NCBI GenBank assembly: GCA_020629335.1
Contig: JAHDDN010000001.1
Location: 17,586-81,585 of the forward strand
Length of the DNA stretch: 64,000 nucleotides
Direction of reading: 5' to 3'
Origin: Chitinophagales bacterium
GTDB lineage: Bacteria > Bacteroidota > Bacteroidia > Chitinophagales > UBA2359
The number at the start of each line of letters is the position of its first letter. Position 1 is the first letter of the stretch. The notes below the pieces were generated by a model, which saw only the letters and a program-made list of their open reading frames with translations, had not been told where the DNA came from and made no database searches. Positions 28,001-35,362 of the stretch are shown here, in pieces. Both the position numbers and the translations under genes were made by a program.

Positions 28001-29872
28001 CTGTAGAAATTCATATCTTTCAATTACAGAAGCAATGCCACTAATAAGCCTTGAGAATAAATCTATTTGAAAGGAAATACCATTTATTAAAGCCTCGCCA
28101 ATTGTTACTAATATTTCTGTCGCTGTACTTAATCCGTCCGTTCCTTCAGTAGCAATATCTAAGGCATCTGCTATTCTTGAAAAAGCATCATTAAGTCTTT
28201 GTATGATAGGCTGGAATCTATCAGATGTAAAACCTGCCAAATCAACTAAAGCAGATAAGAAAACAGACTTAACAATTAAAGCCGTCTGCTCAAACTCCTT
28301 TTTACTTTCTCCCAATAAATTAGCTATATCAATATTTGCCCTTGCAAGCCTTTCTTGTGCTGCTGCTGTACGCTCCTGTTCTGCAATAAACCTTTTCTGT
28401 TCATCTGTTAAATTCCTTGTTGCATCATCTATATCTTTCAAAGACTGTAAATAAGCTAGCCCAGCATCTTCACCAGCACCCCCAAACACATCCGCTATAA
28501 TTGCACCTGTTTGTGTAGCTGTTAACTTCGTATCATTTAAACCCTCACTAATTAATTTTATAGCCTCTAAAGATTGACCGTTTTCAACTCTTAGCTGTAT
28601 CTCATTAAATGCTTCATCGCCTAAAGCTTTCAAAGCGTCTTGTGTAGGCTTTGTAAACTCTCTTAGTCTAATAGTAGCCTCCTTAACTGCATCAATACCC
28701 TTATCGCTAAACAAGCCTTGTTGTGTGCTTGATATAAGGATGTTGTTAAAGTCCTCAAATGTGCCTCCTGCCTCTCTAATAAAAGTTGGGTATTCCCTTA
28801 ATGAATCTAAGTATTCACCATTTGCATTAGCACCATTTTTTAAACCATCTTCAATATTTTCAAGTGCATCAGTAAAACTTATTTCCAACTGATTAGATGT
28901 AGCATTTGCAGCCTCTAATATTGCTAGTTGGTCTTCTCCGTAAGTATTCGCTAAAGCCTGTACGCTTGCTGTTGTTTCGTCTAAAGCTGTTTCACTTAAT
29001 CCAGTAAGTTGTGATACTTGATTTCTAAAGTTTCTTGTTTCGTCTACTGCTGTAGATAATGCAGAAGTGTAAGAAAGTATTTGTTGAACTATTTCAAGTG
29101 CTATAAACGCTTTAAAAGCACCTTGTAAGAATTGAACACCTTTCCCCAATCTGCCGAAACCATCATTTGCTTTATCGGCTGCACTAGGCATTTGTTCTAA
29201 ATTTCCCCTTACTTCAGTTATTCGATTATTAATTAGATTAAGACCATCATCAAAACCGTTATCTAAACTACCACCACTAAATTCAAAGTCTCTCTTAGCT
29301 TTGTTTAAATCTTCATACGCCTTTTCTAAATCCCTTAATTCAGTTTCATAATCATCACTAACATTTGACAATCTTCTTATATTAGCTACTAATGCCTCAT
29401 TGATTGTTTCAGCTCTTTTAGCGTCATCTGCTGCATTTCTATAAGCATTAGATAAGTTATTGCCAAAATCTGAAACATTAGAACTATTTATTTTTTGAAC
29501 ATCAGCCAAAGAATTTAAAGCCGTTTCCACCCTTTTAATTTCCCTTGTAACTTCTGTTAAATCCTTACCTTCTGCTATATACTTTTCTAGCTGCTTATTA
29601 AGGTCTTTTTGTATAGCTGATAATTGTGTTTCTGCTTTTCCTAAATCCTTAACATTTGTAGTTATTCTGCTAATATTTCTACCTACTCGATCAAAGTTTG
29701 TTGAGGACTTAACGATAGCATCAGCAGACTTAGCAGCATTATCAAAACCTTTTATTAATGTTTCTGCTACTTCGGAAGCCTCCTTATCTGTTTTTTCTAA
29801 GATAGGCAAAAGTCTTCTTAGCTTTTCTTCTACACCTTCAAAGCTTATATTAAATCTGTAGTTGTTGTCCAT
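25076..29872 (-). CDS. Tail tape measure protein
   Basis: 1598 aa, the longest gene in the window, mostly helical. Residues 1-230 and about 820-1310 are predicted coiled coil, rich in Glu/Gln/Arg/Leu. Hydrophobic helices occur near 245-275, 530-625 and 1355-1395, as usual for tape measures. It is preceded by the frameshifted tail chaperone gene and driven by its own late promoter. By analogy with lambda gpH, at roughly 0.15 nm per residue the length suggests a tail of about 200 nm or more, i.e. a siphovirus- or myovirus-like particle. The absence of a sheath gene among recognised products favours siphovirus. Confidence 0.9.
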   Translation of the reverse strand: MDNNYRFNISFEGVEEKLRRLLPILEKTDKEASEVAETLIKGFDNAAKSADAIVKSSTNFDRVGRNISRITTNVKDLGKAETQLSAIQKDLNKQLEKYIAEGKDLTEVTREIKRVETALNSLADVQKINSSNVSDFGNNLSNAYRNAADDAKRAETINEALVANIRRLSNVSDDYETELRDLEKAYEDLNKAKRDFEFSGGSLDNGFDDGLNLINNRITEVRGNLEQMPSAADKANDGFGRLGKGVQFLQGAFKAFIALEIVQQILSYTSALSTAVDETRNFRNQVSQLTGLSETALDETTASVQALANTYGEDQLAILEAANATSNQLEISFTDALENIEDGLKNGANANGEYLDSLREYPTFIREAGGTFEDFNNILISSTQQGLFSDKGIDAVKEATIRLREFTKPTQDALKALGDEAFNEIQLRVENGQSLEAIKLISEGLNDTKLTATQTGAIIADVFGGAGEDAGLAYLQSLKDIDDATRNLTDEQKRFIAEQERTAAAQERLARANIDIANLLGESKKEFEQTALIVKSVFLSALVDLAGFTSDRFQPIIQRLNDAFSRIADALDIATEGTDGLSTATEILVTIGEALINGISFQIDLFSRLISGIASVIERYEFLQDAINQTFLAFETLFQTVEDLPRIIEASVVSASAFIDGFKTTVRNNINAILESFNRLRSVSVGDLLSGDFSISEILNPLNDIENAFDVAGKNASEAFNKEFEKGLNATELLERELLSLRNQAVNLELRGDTEGLKEVESRIAEIKNTLNDPLKLAVQTDAREIQELENRKIEIDTLLATDIADAQRDELLNELADIDAEIDIKLNSIDATNEIINLKTLIAELEQDISILTPLGVDTTEQQQQLTEAQNRLETLEAIEQAAANKSVEEEKQKQAQLTEEQKKAAEKRRQERLKQLEAFEKQEQDSSNTLIEIEKDLQDRLQTLRAQSTAIEISRATGEDRILLERQFAIEQTDIAEQQALDEIEVLINKRREALRLNLDAQVGSGDITQEQADTISVQQNVTFDEEQAQANLAIENFYELARQEIKRDSIDKLFQLGLEDIERQQRIDELNASQIQDATERQLALNQARIDAINAQLEDPSGFDAEQYARLAAERTAIEQDSLRLTTEAGLQSIEQQSELNVSRIDGQLEYLVQKGELIDDEVLIEKERTRLIQEENVRLLEAQLEYYDNLTAAQQAALGLSDAQLEIIKNNLKSQTDEAKKGLEESVKEINSAADAFDAILISVGINEGDVDKVKQVLGELANFAIEQYKAQTEAQIQEAERRIEDSDNEIDRLENRLEQENELKLAGLANESDATKKAIEDEQAAREKALEERERLEERQRRLDRIAQTAKLGVAVANFLAGTVKDPITLILAAAGVTALISLFNKAIGNIGSTNRGFNKGTDKLERQRGIKKGIDTIPAVLGGVEPIWLDEFERIVPAKNNLKNFDIYNTIQHNDNDAFPDVAKEYMKREGIDSTVISKQQYLNLIANSQPIREVGNVPQISFANDAPTLPAKTLQAGQNMQVISFDAVVEQLVMSNKLQQSISDNTAKRVEQEKTKTTTVPINDNTFLELETTDNGGKKSVLKRVPKESRY

Positions 29873-29877
29873 TTTCG

Positions 29878-29915
29878 CAAAAATAGACGGGGGCGGGTAT
29901 TAAGTAACGGGCATT
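29878..29915 (-). promoter_or_regulatory. Late promoter (tape measure)
   Basis: Minus strand: AATGCCC (29909-29915), 23 bases, TATTTTTG (29878-29885), a perfect -7 box. A second AATACCC lies seven bases after the first. The -7 box ends only five bases before the ATG at 29872, so the message is nearly leaderless. Confidence 0.8.
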
Positions 29916-29921
29916 AAAAAA

Positions 29922-29948
29922 CCCCACAAAACACAAAGTTTTGCAGGG
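29922..29948 (-). terminator. Terminator downstream of the tail chaperone
   Basis: Stem CCCC-A-CACAAAAC region pairing GTTTTG-CA-GGG, followed on the minus strand by TTTTTTAA, which runs into the AATGCCC box of the next late promoter. Confidence 0.75.
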
Positions 29949-29978
29949 CTATAAAACCACAGTATATAGAAAAAAGAA

Positions 29979-30311
29979 TTAAGTTTTGTTTATATCATTT
30001 TGTTTTTTGTGCATTTCCAAGTTTCGTATCTGAACTAGTCTAAAAAATTCCTTCCAGTCCATCGCCCAAGCTTCATTTAAAGAAACATTGGGAGCGTATT
30101 TAGTATAAGATTCAACTAAGTTAATATAATAGACTTCTATTTCTTCTAAAGAAGCTAATAAGCGATAAGGCTGCTTTTCTTTTTGCTCTGTTTGATTCTT
30201 TAATTTTGCTATTTGATTTCTTGTATTGGATTCATTGAATAAATCCGAAAACTTTGCAGTTGCCTCGTTGGCAATGCCTCTAGTATAACATCGGAAAAAA
30301 TTTGAAAAAAA
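29979..30311 (-). CDS. Tail assembly chaperone, -1 frameshift extension
   Basis: A frame of about 110 codons lacking its own start continues the upstream chaperone gene in the -1 frame. It opens at the run of ten T (mRNA AAT TTT TTT TTT C, containing T-TTT-TTT) near 30305-30316 and stays open to the TAA at 29979-29981. It reads on with S-N-F-F-R-C-Y-T-R-G and ends K-K-Q-N-D-I-N-K-T. A gpG/gpGT-type frameshift directly before the tape measure gene is conserved across long-tailed phages; the position, direction and slippery run here match that. Confidence 0.7.
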   Translation of the reverse strand, partial: FFSNFFRCYTRGIANEATAKFSDLFNESNTRNQIAKLKNQTEQKEKQPYRLLASLEEIEVYYINLVESYTKYAPNVSLNEAWAMDWKEFFRLVQIRNLEMHKKQNDINKT

Positions 30312-30814
30312 AAATTATTGAAGTTTTTAGAAGTACTGTTATCATCAAAGTATTTTATCTTATCATAAAACATCATTTCATTAAAATTACTTTCATCCTC
30401 TCCTTTCTTATTTATAAAAAGCATGGCAACCCTTCTATAAATATACATTTCCTCTGTTATCTCTCTATTATGATAAGTTTCACCAATTCCATACACACAG
30501 TTCATTAATTCAACAATAGCACCTATTGATATTGCAACTCCTGAATCAGATTTTAAAATAGCTTTTAGTTTAGCAACCAATCTATTAAAAAACAAAACAA
30601 AATCATTACCACATTGATAGGCTTTTTGCTGCTTTTCTAAGTACATCTTACGTCTAGTCGATAGGCTAATAGTTGTATAAAACTGCTGACCTCCTAATTC
30701 AAACTCAAAGCCGTCTAAGCTTTTAGGTAAAAACCCATCTGGACTGCCTTTAAATCCTGCAAGCCTCTTTAATATTTCTTGACAAGGATTAATTTCTTTT
30801 TTCAATTCTGTCAT
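30209..30814 (-). CDS. Tail assembly chaperone (frame 0 product)
   Basis: 201 aa, helical, no signal peptide, immediately before the terminator and tape measure gene. In long-tailed phages this position holds the gpG-like chaperone that coats the tape measure. Near its 3' end the codons for N-N-F-F-F-Q run through ten T, a slippery site, allowing a -1 shift into the extension ending at 29979. Identification rests on position, length and the frameshift, as these chaperones vary strongly in sequence. Confidence 0.65.
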   Translation of the reverse strand: MTELKKEINPCQEILKRLAGFKGSPDGFLPKSLDGFEFELGGQQFYTTISLSTRRKMYLEKQQKAYQCGNDFVLFFNRLVAKLKAILKSDSGVAISIGAIVELMNCVYGIGETYHNREITEEMYIYRRVAMLFINKKGEDESNFNEMMFYDKIKYFDDNSTSKNFNNFFFQIFSDVILEALPTRQLQSFRIYSMNPIQEIK

Positions 30815-31235
30815 ATACGTGTTTAGTTGTTTCTGTTATAAATATTTGTAAGATTAAATAGGGTAGGATTAAGTATAGGGATTGTGTTGTAAAAGCAATT
30901 ACCATCAAAAACACTATAGAAGTTAAAGGGATAACTTTGTCAATTCCTACAAATACATCTATTAAAAAATAGATGAAATACATTAATGATAAAAATATAA
31001 AGCTTACTAAATTGCCATAAACAAAAGCTGACAAAATCAAGAACAGATGAACACTAAAGCAAAGTGTACATTCTGTAATCTTATCAGTAAATGTATTTTC
31101 TTTGATAAGCTTTGATTTATACTTATAAATAAATCCAAAATACTCCGATTTTGGTAAAATCTTAGTAAATATTATTGCTGCAAAACTGCAAAAAAGTAGT
31201 AATTCAAAAATATAATTATAGTGTTGCATTATCAT
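30789..31235 (-). CDS. Membrane protein with CxxC motif
   Basis: About 148 aa from ATG 31235 (the longer frame from 31271 overlaps the previous gene). Four to five hydrophobic segments and a C-T-L-C motif in the first third, reminiscent of DUF1360-type phage membrane proteins. It overlaps the chaperone gene start by 26 bases. A polytopic membrane protein between tail genes is unusual; role unknown. Confidence 0.65.
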   Translation of the reverse strand: MIMQHYNYIFELLLFCSFAAIIFTKILPKSEYFGFIYKYKSKLIKENTFTDKITECTLCFSVHLFLILSAFVYGNLVSFIFLSLMYFIYFLIDVFVGIDKVIPLTSIVFLMVIAFTTQSLYLILPYLILQIFITETTKHVYDRIEKRN

Positions 31236-31245
31236 TTTTTTTATT

Positions 31246-31956
31246 TTAACAACAGGCATTACAGTCACCATCTGCTGAATCTGAAAAGTCTGGTTTTGTA
31301 ACCGAGCCGTAACAAATTTGATAAGAAACCTCTAAGTCAATAGAAAAGTATTCATAAGGATTAGTAGCTAAGTATGTTGAATTAATACCTGTATAGTTTC
31401 TTAACACAGTCCTGTCATTATGCAAAGGTTTTCCAATAATCTTTACAGATATATCTTTCATATCATAACCTTTTTGACCACAACATAAATCCTCTACTGT
31501 GCTGGAATCAAGATTAAATTTTCGTATTGGTAGCTTTTGCTGTAGATAAGGATAAATGTCTTTAAAAACGCTCACACAAGGTTCTAAATTCAACTTACAC
31601 TTATCAAGCCACACTATTAATCTAATAGTATCAATACATCTTTCTATACCACCACCAAACTTAGATAATGTGAAGTCTGACTTTGTGTGTTCAAAGAATA
31701 ATAATCCAGATTTATTTTTTAGTTTAAACCAAGTAGCTGTATTTTTAGCAGCCTCACAATCTTTTTCACAACAATCCACCGTAACAGGGTAAGTTTTTCC
31801 ATCCTTCCAAGGTTGTGCATAAGCTATGCCGCCAATAAAGAAATTAGCACCAAAAAAGGTGAGTTCTTGAGACGTGTTTATTGTGGTATTTTGCCCCTGA
31901 ATGGTAACAGCATCATTAAGGTTATATAATACTGTTTTGACTATTGCGTCAATCAT
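31246..31956 (-). CDS. Probable tail completion / neck protein
   Basis: 236 aa with paired cysteines (D-C-C-E-K-D-C, L-C-C-G, terminal C-N-A-C-C). It lies between the virion morphogenesis protein and the tail chaperone, the usual place of tail terminator or tail tube genes. No recognised family signature; structural role inferred. Confidence 0.55.
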   Translation of the reverse strand: MIDAIVKTVLYNLNDAVTIQGQNTTINTSQELTFFGANFFIGGIAYAQPWKDGKTYPVTVDCCEKDCEAAKNTATWFKLKNKSGLLFFEHTKSDFTLSKFGGGIERCIDTIRLIVWLDKCKLNLEPCVSVFKDIYPYLQQKLPIRKFNLDSSTVEDLCCGQKGYDMKDISVKIIGKPLHNDRTVLRNYTGINSTYLATNPYEYFSIDLEVSYQICYGSVTKPDFSDSADGDCNACC

Positions 31957-31969
31957 ATACTGTGTTGTT

Positions 31970-32578
31970 TTATAAAATAGGCTCTAAATCTAAGTTCCAT
32001 CTATCTACCAGCCTATTAAAAATATTGTTTACTGCTTGAATCACTAAAGCCCTTTCAGAATCGGATGGCTCTACAATGTTGGTATTGTATAAAAAGCCTA
32101 GTTTAGTCAATCGCTTTTCAATATCTGCATTAGTAGCAGCTACTAATATTTCATATTTGAATTTATTTACTTTTCTAAACACTATATCAATGTTGTTCCA
32201 CATTGAAGCCGCATCTGGATAGCTAAAAGATAAATCTACTATATCAGTTTGTAGCCTGTTTAACTCTCTAAGTTCTTTATATCCACCTTCTACAAAAACG
32301 GTACTGTTTCCGTTTGATGCAGCATTGAAAAAAGAATCTCTTACAAAATCATCTTTATCAAAAGTTGCAGGAGTAGTTGAGTATTGACCGCCCCCTAATA
32401 ACTTACCATCTTTATCTTTCCCCTCTCTTTGAATCCTATCTTGAACTAATGCTTTTATATTTAAAGCACTAATAACAGCAGCATCTTCAGTCTGTTTTTG
32501 TATCTCACTTCCTAAAACATCTAATTCAGATAAAAAACCTTTGATGTTTTCAATAAGCTTTGAGACTGTCCTTTCCAT
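31970..32578 (-). CDS. Virion morphogenesis / head-tail joining protein
   Basis: About 202 aa, start placed at ATG 32578 because an upstream TTG at 32593 lies inside the -7 box of its promoter. A mid-protein stretch G-G-Y-K-E-L-R-x-L-N-R-L-Q-T-D-x-V-D-L-S is like that of Mu-type virion morphogenesis/tail completion proteins. It is the first gene of a late unit leading to the tail chaperone. It probably joins heads to tails; moderate confidence. Confidence 0.55.
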   Translation of the reverse strand: MERTVSKLIENIKGFLSELDVLGSEIQKQTEDAAVISALNIKALVQDRIQREGKDKDGKLLGGGQYSTTPATFDKDDFVRDSFFNAASNGNSTVFVEGGYKELRELNRLQTDIVDLSFSYPDAASMWNNIDIVFRKVNKFKYEILVAATNADIEKRLTKLGFLYNTNIVEPSDSERALVIQAVNNIFNRLVDRWNLDLEPIL

Positions 32579-32590
32579 AGTTAGTTGGTG

Positions 32591-32628
32591 CAAACTTATT
32601 AGGATGGGTGTTTTTTAGGTGGGGTATT
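32591..32628 (-). promoter_or_regulatory. Late promoter (tail completion unit)
   Basis: Minus strand: AATACCC (32622-32628), 23 bases, TAAGTTTG (32591-32598), a perfect -7 box, 12 bases before ATG 32578. Confidence 0.8.
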
Positions 32629-32735
32629 AAAAAAACGACCCTTTTATAAAAATTTATTCCATTGATTTACAGTGAGTTATGAAAAAAGCATAAAAAAACT
32701 TTCTAAAAAGTTACTTTTATAAGTGACTTTTATAG

Positions 32736-32743
32736 TATCTTTG
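32736..32743 (+). promoter_or_regulatory. Host-type -7 box of the plus-strand island
   Basis: TATCTTTG on the plus strand, 42 bases before ATG 32786. A TTT rather than TTG lies about 17-20 bases upstream. It would drive the small genes 32786-33889. Confidence 0.5.
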
Positions 32744-32785
32744 AGTCTAAATAGTACAAACACAAACAATTAAATACTTTTAGAT

Positions 32786-32995
32786 ATGAACAATCAAATT
32801 AAAAAAGAAAATTGGGAAAAAAATACTCAAATGCTAATAGGTGCTAAAGTAAAATTGATAAATACTAATCATATTGCAGTTTATTCGGTAGATGAAAAAA
32901 TTAAAAACGTAATTCTAAATAAATTTGAAAAGTTAAATATCTCGTTTTTAAAGACGAAAGATAACAATAGAATGATTTTTAAATTAAATAAATAA
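32786..32995 (+). CDS. Small hypothetical protein
   Basis: 69 aa, basic, alpha/beta. The leader TACTTTTAGAT just before the ATG is repeated before the next gene (33050). First gene of a rightward island of four small genes and two tRNAs between head and tail genes. No recognised domain. Confidence 0.65.
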   Translation: MNNQIKKENWEKNTQMLIGAKVKLINTNHIAVYSVDEKIKNVILNKFEKLNISFLKTKDNNRMIFKLNK

Positions 32996-33049
32996 TAAAG
33001 GAAAACAACAACACAACACTTTTTAATAACCTTTTTAATACTTTTAGAT

Positions 33050-33289
33050 ATGACAAATTCAAATCCTTACGCAATGAAAGCCGATACAGCAAACTTTTTA
33101 ATGTCGTTGAGTACTTCATTAATGAATGAGATACTCGATAATATTGCTAATCACTATGGTATAACAAGAGGCGAGGCTTTTGAAGAGGTTACTGATATTG
33201 ATGCTGAAAATATAATGGACTATATAACAGTAAATAGACCAGCAGTTCATTTATTATACAAACAATATAAACTCGGTCTTTTGAAGTAA
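33050..33289 (+). CDS. Small hypothetical protein
   Basis: 79 aa, acidic and helical, a likely small folded protein. Its leader contains AACAACAACACAACAC followed by TACTTTTAGAT before the ATG, the same final block as at 32786. Part of the plus-strand island. No recognised family. Confidence 0.65.
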   Translation: MTNSNPYAMKADTANFLMSLSTSLMNEILDNIANHYGITRGEAFEEVTDIDAENIMDYITVNRPAVHLLYKQYKLGLLK

Positions 33290-33347
33290 GCAAATGAAAA
33301 CAACAACACAATACTTTTTTTAATTAACCTTCAAAAACACAAATAAA

Positions 33348-33473
33348 ATGAGTTGGAATAGTTATACTGAAAATACTAAATGCAACCGCATATCAGAAGA
33401 AGAAAATAAAATGAGTTGGAATAGTTATACTGAAAATACTAAATACAACCGCATATCAGAAGAAGAAAATAAA
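33348..33473 (+). repeat. 63-bp tandem duplication
   Basis: Copies 33348-33410 and 33411-33473 differ by one substitution. Unit length is a multiple of three and starts at an ATG, so the frame is kept. Confidence 0.95.
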
Positions 33474-33680
33474 ATGCAAACATTAAACAGAAACAACGAA
33501 ATTAACATCATTGGCTATCAATTGCCTAAAGGTCATATTTTATTAGGTAGAACTATTAATGGAAGGTGGGCTGTAAATACTGGCAGTACTATAAGGCTTT
33601 ACACTATGTTAGATATAAAAAGCATATACAATGTTAACCTTAATGCTTCAGATTTAGAAAGATTAGGATGGACGGCATAA
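33348..33680 (+). CDS. Hypothetical protein with recent N-terminal duplication
   Basis: Up to 110 aa. Its first 42 codons are two copies of a 63-base unit starting MSWNSYTENTK, differing by one base (Cys/Tyr codon). Each copy carries its own ATG, and a third ATG (33474) follows, so translation could start at any of three sites; the last gives a 68-aa protein beginning MQTLNRNN. The next gene overlaps the end by 13 bases. No known domain. Confidence 0.6.
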   Translation: MSWNSYTENTKCNRISEEENKMSWNSYTENTKYNRISEEENKMQTLNRNNEINIIGYQLPKGHILLGRTINGRWAVNTGSTIRLYTMLDIKSIYNVNLNASDLERLGWTA

Positions 33681-33889
33681 AAGACAAAAACCAAGTATTT
33701 AAAGATGTTCTAAGGGTTTTTAATATCAAACAGCGTGAATTATCAATTGAAATACTTGAACTAACAGAATACGCCTTAACCAACTCCACAGCAGCAGACA
33801 GATATAAAAGAACCTTTTGCAGAATCCTTCTAAGATTTGGGAATGTGACAGATGAACAAAGAGAACTGATGGAGGAATATTTGAAATAG
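33668..33889 (+). CDS. Small hypothetical protein
   Basis: 73 aa, helical (VFKDVLRVFNIKQRELSIEI), resembling a small helix-turn-helix-like or XRE-type fold but without a clear signature. Overlaps the previous gene by 13 bases and ends 41 bases before the first tRNA. Confidence 0.6.
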   Translation: MDGIKDKNQVFKDVLRVFNIKQRELSIEILELTEYALTNSTAADRYKRTFCRILLRFGNVTDEQRELMEEYLK

Positions 33890-33896
33890 AAATTAA

Positions 33897-33927
33897 TTGA
33901 TAATTATGTCAAAATGCATTATCTTTG
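33897..33927 (+). promoter_or_regulatory. Promoter of the tRNA pair
   Basis: TTG (33897-33899), 20 bases, TATCTTTG (33920-33927), an ideal Bacteroidota promoter. The first tRNA base lies only four bases downstream. Confidence 0.75.
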
Positions 33928-33930
33928 TAA

Positions 33931-34003
33931 TGCGAGGGAGAGCGATTGGTTGTTCGCTGGGCTCATAACCCAGAGGTTGCAGGTTCGAGTCCTGTCCACG
34001 CAA
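33931..34003 (+). tRNA. tRNA with CAT anticodon, initiator-like tRNA-Met
   Basis: 73-nt cloverleaf: acceptor TGCGAGG/CCACGCA with one A-A mismatch, D stem GAGC/GTTC, anticodon stem CTGGG/CCCAG with loop CTCATAA, T arm GCAGG-TTCGAGT-CCTGT. The three G-C pairs at the base of the anticodon loop and the A11-T24 pair are initiator features. The 1-72 pair is T-A, not the unpaired base of E. coli initiator. No CCA is encoded. Confidence 0.85.
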
Positions 34004-34007
34004 CTAT

Positions 34008-34055
34008 TATCAATAGGTCTGTTTGCTAGTGGGGATGCAAAAAAAGTTATTGATA
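34008..34055 (+). repeat. Structured spacer between the tRNAs
   Basis: TATCAATA (34008-34015) pairs with TATTGATA (34048-34055), and inside TTTGC (34022-34026) pairs with GCAAA (34037-34041). It could be a processing signal or the remnant of a third tRNA. Confidence 0.5.
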
Positions 34056-34061
34056 TAAGAT

Positions 34062-34134
34062 AAATAGTCAGATATGATGGTGTGTCACCTGCCTACCCAG
34101 CAGGCTTTCATTGGTTCAATTCCAATACTATTTA
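34062..34134 (+). tRNA. tRNA-Gly with ACC anticodon
   Basis: 73-nt cloverleaf with a perfect 7-bp acceptor (AAATAGT/ACTATTT), D stem GATA/TGTC (one G-T), perfect anticodon stem CCTGC/GCAGG with loop CTACCCA, and perfect T stem ATTGG/CCAAT with loop TTCAATT. The anticodon at 34095-34097 reads ACC (codon GGU). A34 is rare in bacteria outside tRNA-Arg, so identity deserves checking. Confidence 0.8.
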
Positions 34135-34138
34135 TTTA

Positions 34139-34176
34139 AAAAGCCTTAACATTGATTTGTTAAGGCTTTTCTTTTT
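34139..34176 (+). terminator. Bidirectional terminator after the tRNAs
   Basis: 12-bp perfect stem AAAAGCCTTAAC/GTTAAGGCTTTT followed by CTTTTTT on the plus strand; also serves the leftward gene ending at 34179. Confidence 0.9.
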
Positions 34177-34178
34177 TC

Positions 34179-35345
34179 CTACCTACTCAACCCAAACCTC
34201 ACCCCCTTATTAGTCTTCTTACAAAAACAATCTGAATCATCTAAATTCATAGAATTACAAATTCCTATCATACTCTTATCGTCTCCATAAAGCATTTTAT
34301 TATAAACACTTCTATAATGTGATAAATACCCTAGCATTCTTTGTTCAGAAGACAAAGGCGAAAAGTCTACGCTGTCATTCCCTAACATCCATTCAGCAAA
34401 CAACACCGCTACTTTATTTTTAACAAGTTCTGCTATAGTGGTTCTATCTACCGAATACTTAGCTTTTACCTTTTGACAGATAATGCTTTCTATATCACAA
34501 ACAAAGCTAAAATCTAAAGCAAAGCCCATCATTGAGTTTTTAGAACTTTCACAGCAATTTGTATTTTTTAATTTGTCTGCAAAGTATTCTACCTCACAGC
34601 CGCTATCTAAACCTATATCATCAAAACCTTTTGCGTGTGCTGTTATATGCTTCGCCCAATCTGGCTGCTTAGAAGAACATCCACACCAAGTAACATTGTC
34701 ATTATATCGTAAATCTTCATTTTCTTGACACTCATAAACTAGATATAAGCATCCATTTATATCATTAGGGCAAAAGGTAAGTGGAGTATCAAAAGTGTGG
34801 TATATCGCTTTGTATTTGTCTGTTGTAATGTTTATAGGTGAAGTAGTTAAAAGTTCTCCTGTTCCGCTATAAATTTCTATCTCTCTAGTGACGGCTTGCG
34901 TCTTATTATCCAGCTTAAAAGGTTGTAGACCTATAGAGTTTAAGCAAAAGGCTATGTCTTTACCACATCCAATGTCAAGCCTTAAAACGACATAGTTGTT
35001 CATTACTTTTTTGTAAGTTCCAGCCGTTTCATTACCTATTAGAAAGTTTCTTTGTGATATTTTAGGATTGACTTCTTTTTTAAAAGTTAGACAAGTCGCT
35101 AGATCACGCATTACACAATTGGCAGCATCTGTTCTAAACTTATAGATACTTTCCCAGACATCTAATCCGCAATGTGGATTGTTACAAAGATGCTTGAATA
35201 TTTTACCCAAACCGCCTATCTCATCTATATAGATTCCTGTTTCACTTTCCTGATAATCATTAGGTATATTCTCCCAACATTCACAAGTCAGTTGTGATAT
35301 GCCTATAAGCTTTTCTAAGCAGTTTTCTTGTGTTGTTTGTGCCAT
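34179..35345 (-). CDS. Cys-rich structural protein downstream of the capsid gene
   Basis: 388 aa from ATG 35345 (MAQTTQENC). The longer frame from 35372 would begin inside the terminator hairpin at 35363-35389. About 22 Cys, over five percent, with pairs such as C-G-C and C-C. It follows the probable capsid gene and could be a head-tail connector, decoration or major tail protein; no family recognised. Confidence 0.6.
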   Translation of the reverse strand: MAQTTQENCLEKLIGISQLTCECWENIPNDYQESETGIYIDEIGGLGKIFKHLCNNPHCGLDVWESIYKFRTDAANCVMRDLATCLTFKKEVNPKISQRNFLIGNETAGTYKKVMNNYVVLRLDIGCGKDIAFCLNSIGLQPFKLDNKTQAVTREIEIYSGTGELLTTSPINITTDKYKAIYHTFDTPLTFCPNDINGCLYLVYECQENEDLRYNDNVTWCGCSSKQPDWAKHITAHAKGFDDIGLDSGCEVEYFADKLKNTNCCESSKNSMMGFALDFSFVCDIESIICQKVKAKYSVDRTTIAELVKNKVAVLFAEWMLGNDSVDFSPLSSEQRMLGYLSHYRSVYNKMLYGDDKSMIGICNSMNLDDSDCFCKKTNKGVRFGLSR

Positions 35346-35362
35346 TGTTTTATATAAAAAAA

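Noticed and set aside
25128..28454. Long plus-strand frames opposite the tape measure gene (up to 266 codons)
   Set aside because: Ser/Cys/Ala-rich shadow translations of the coiled-coil coding strand, with no promoter or leader.
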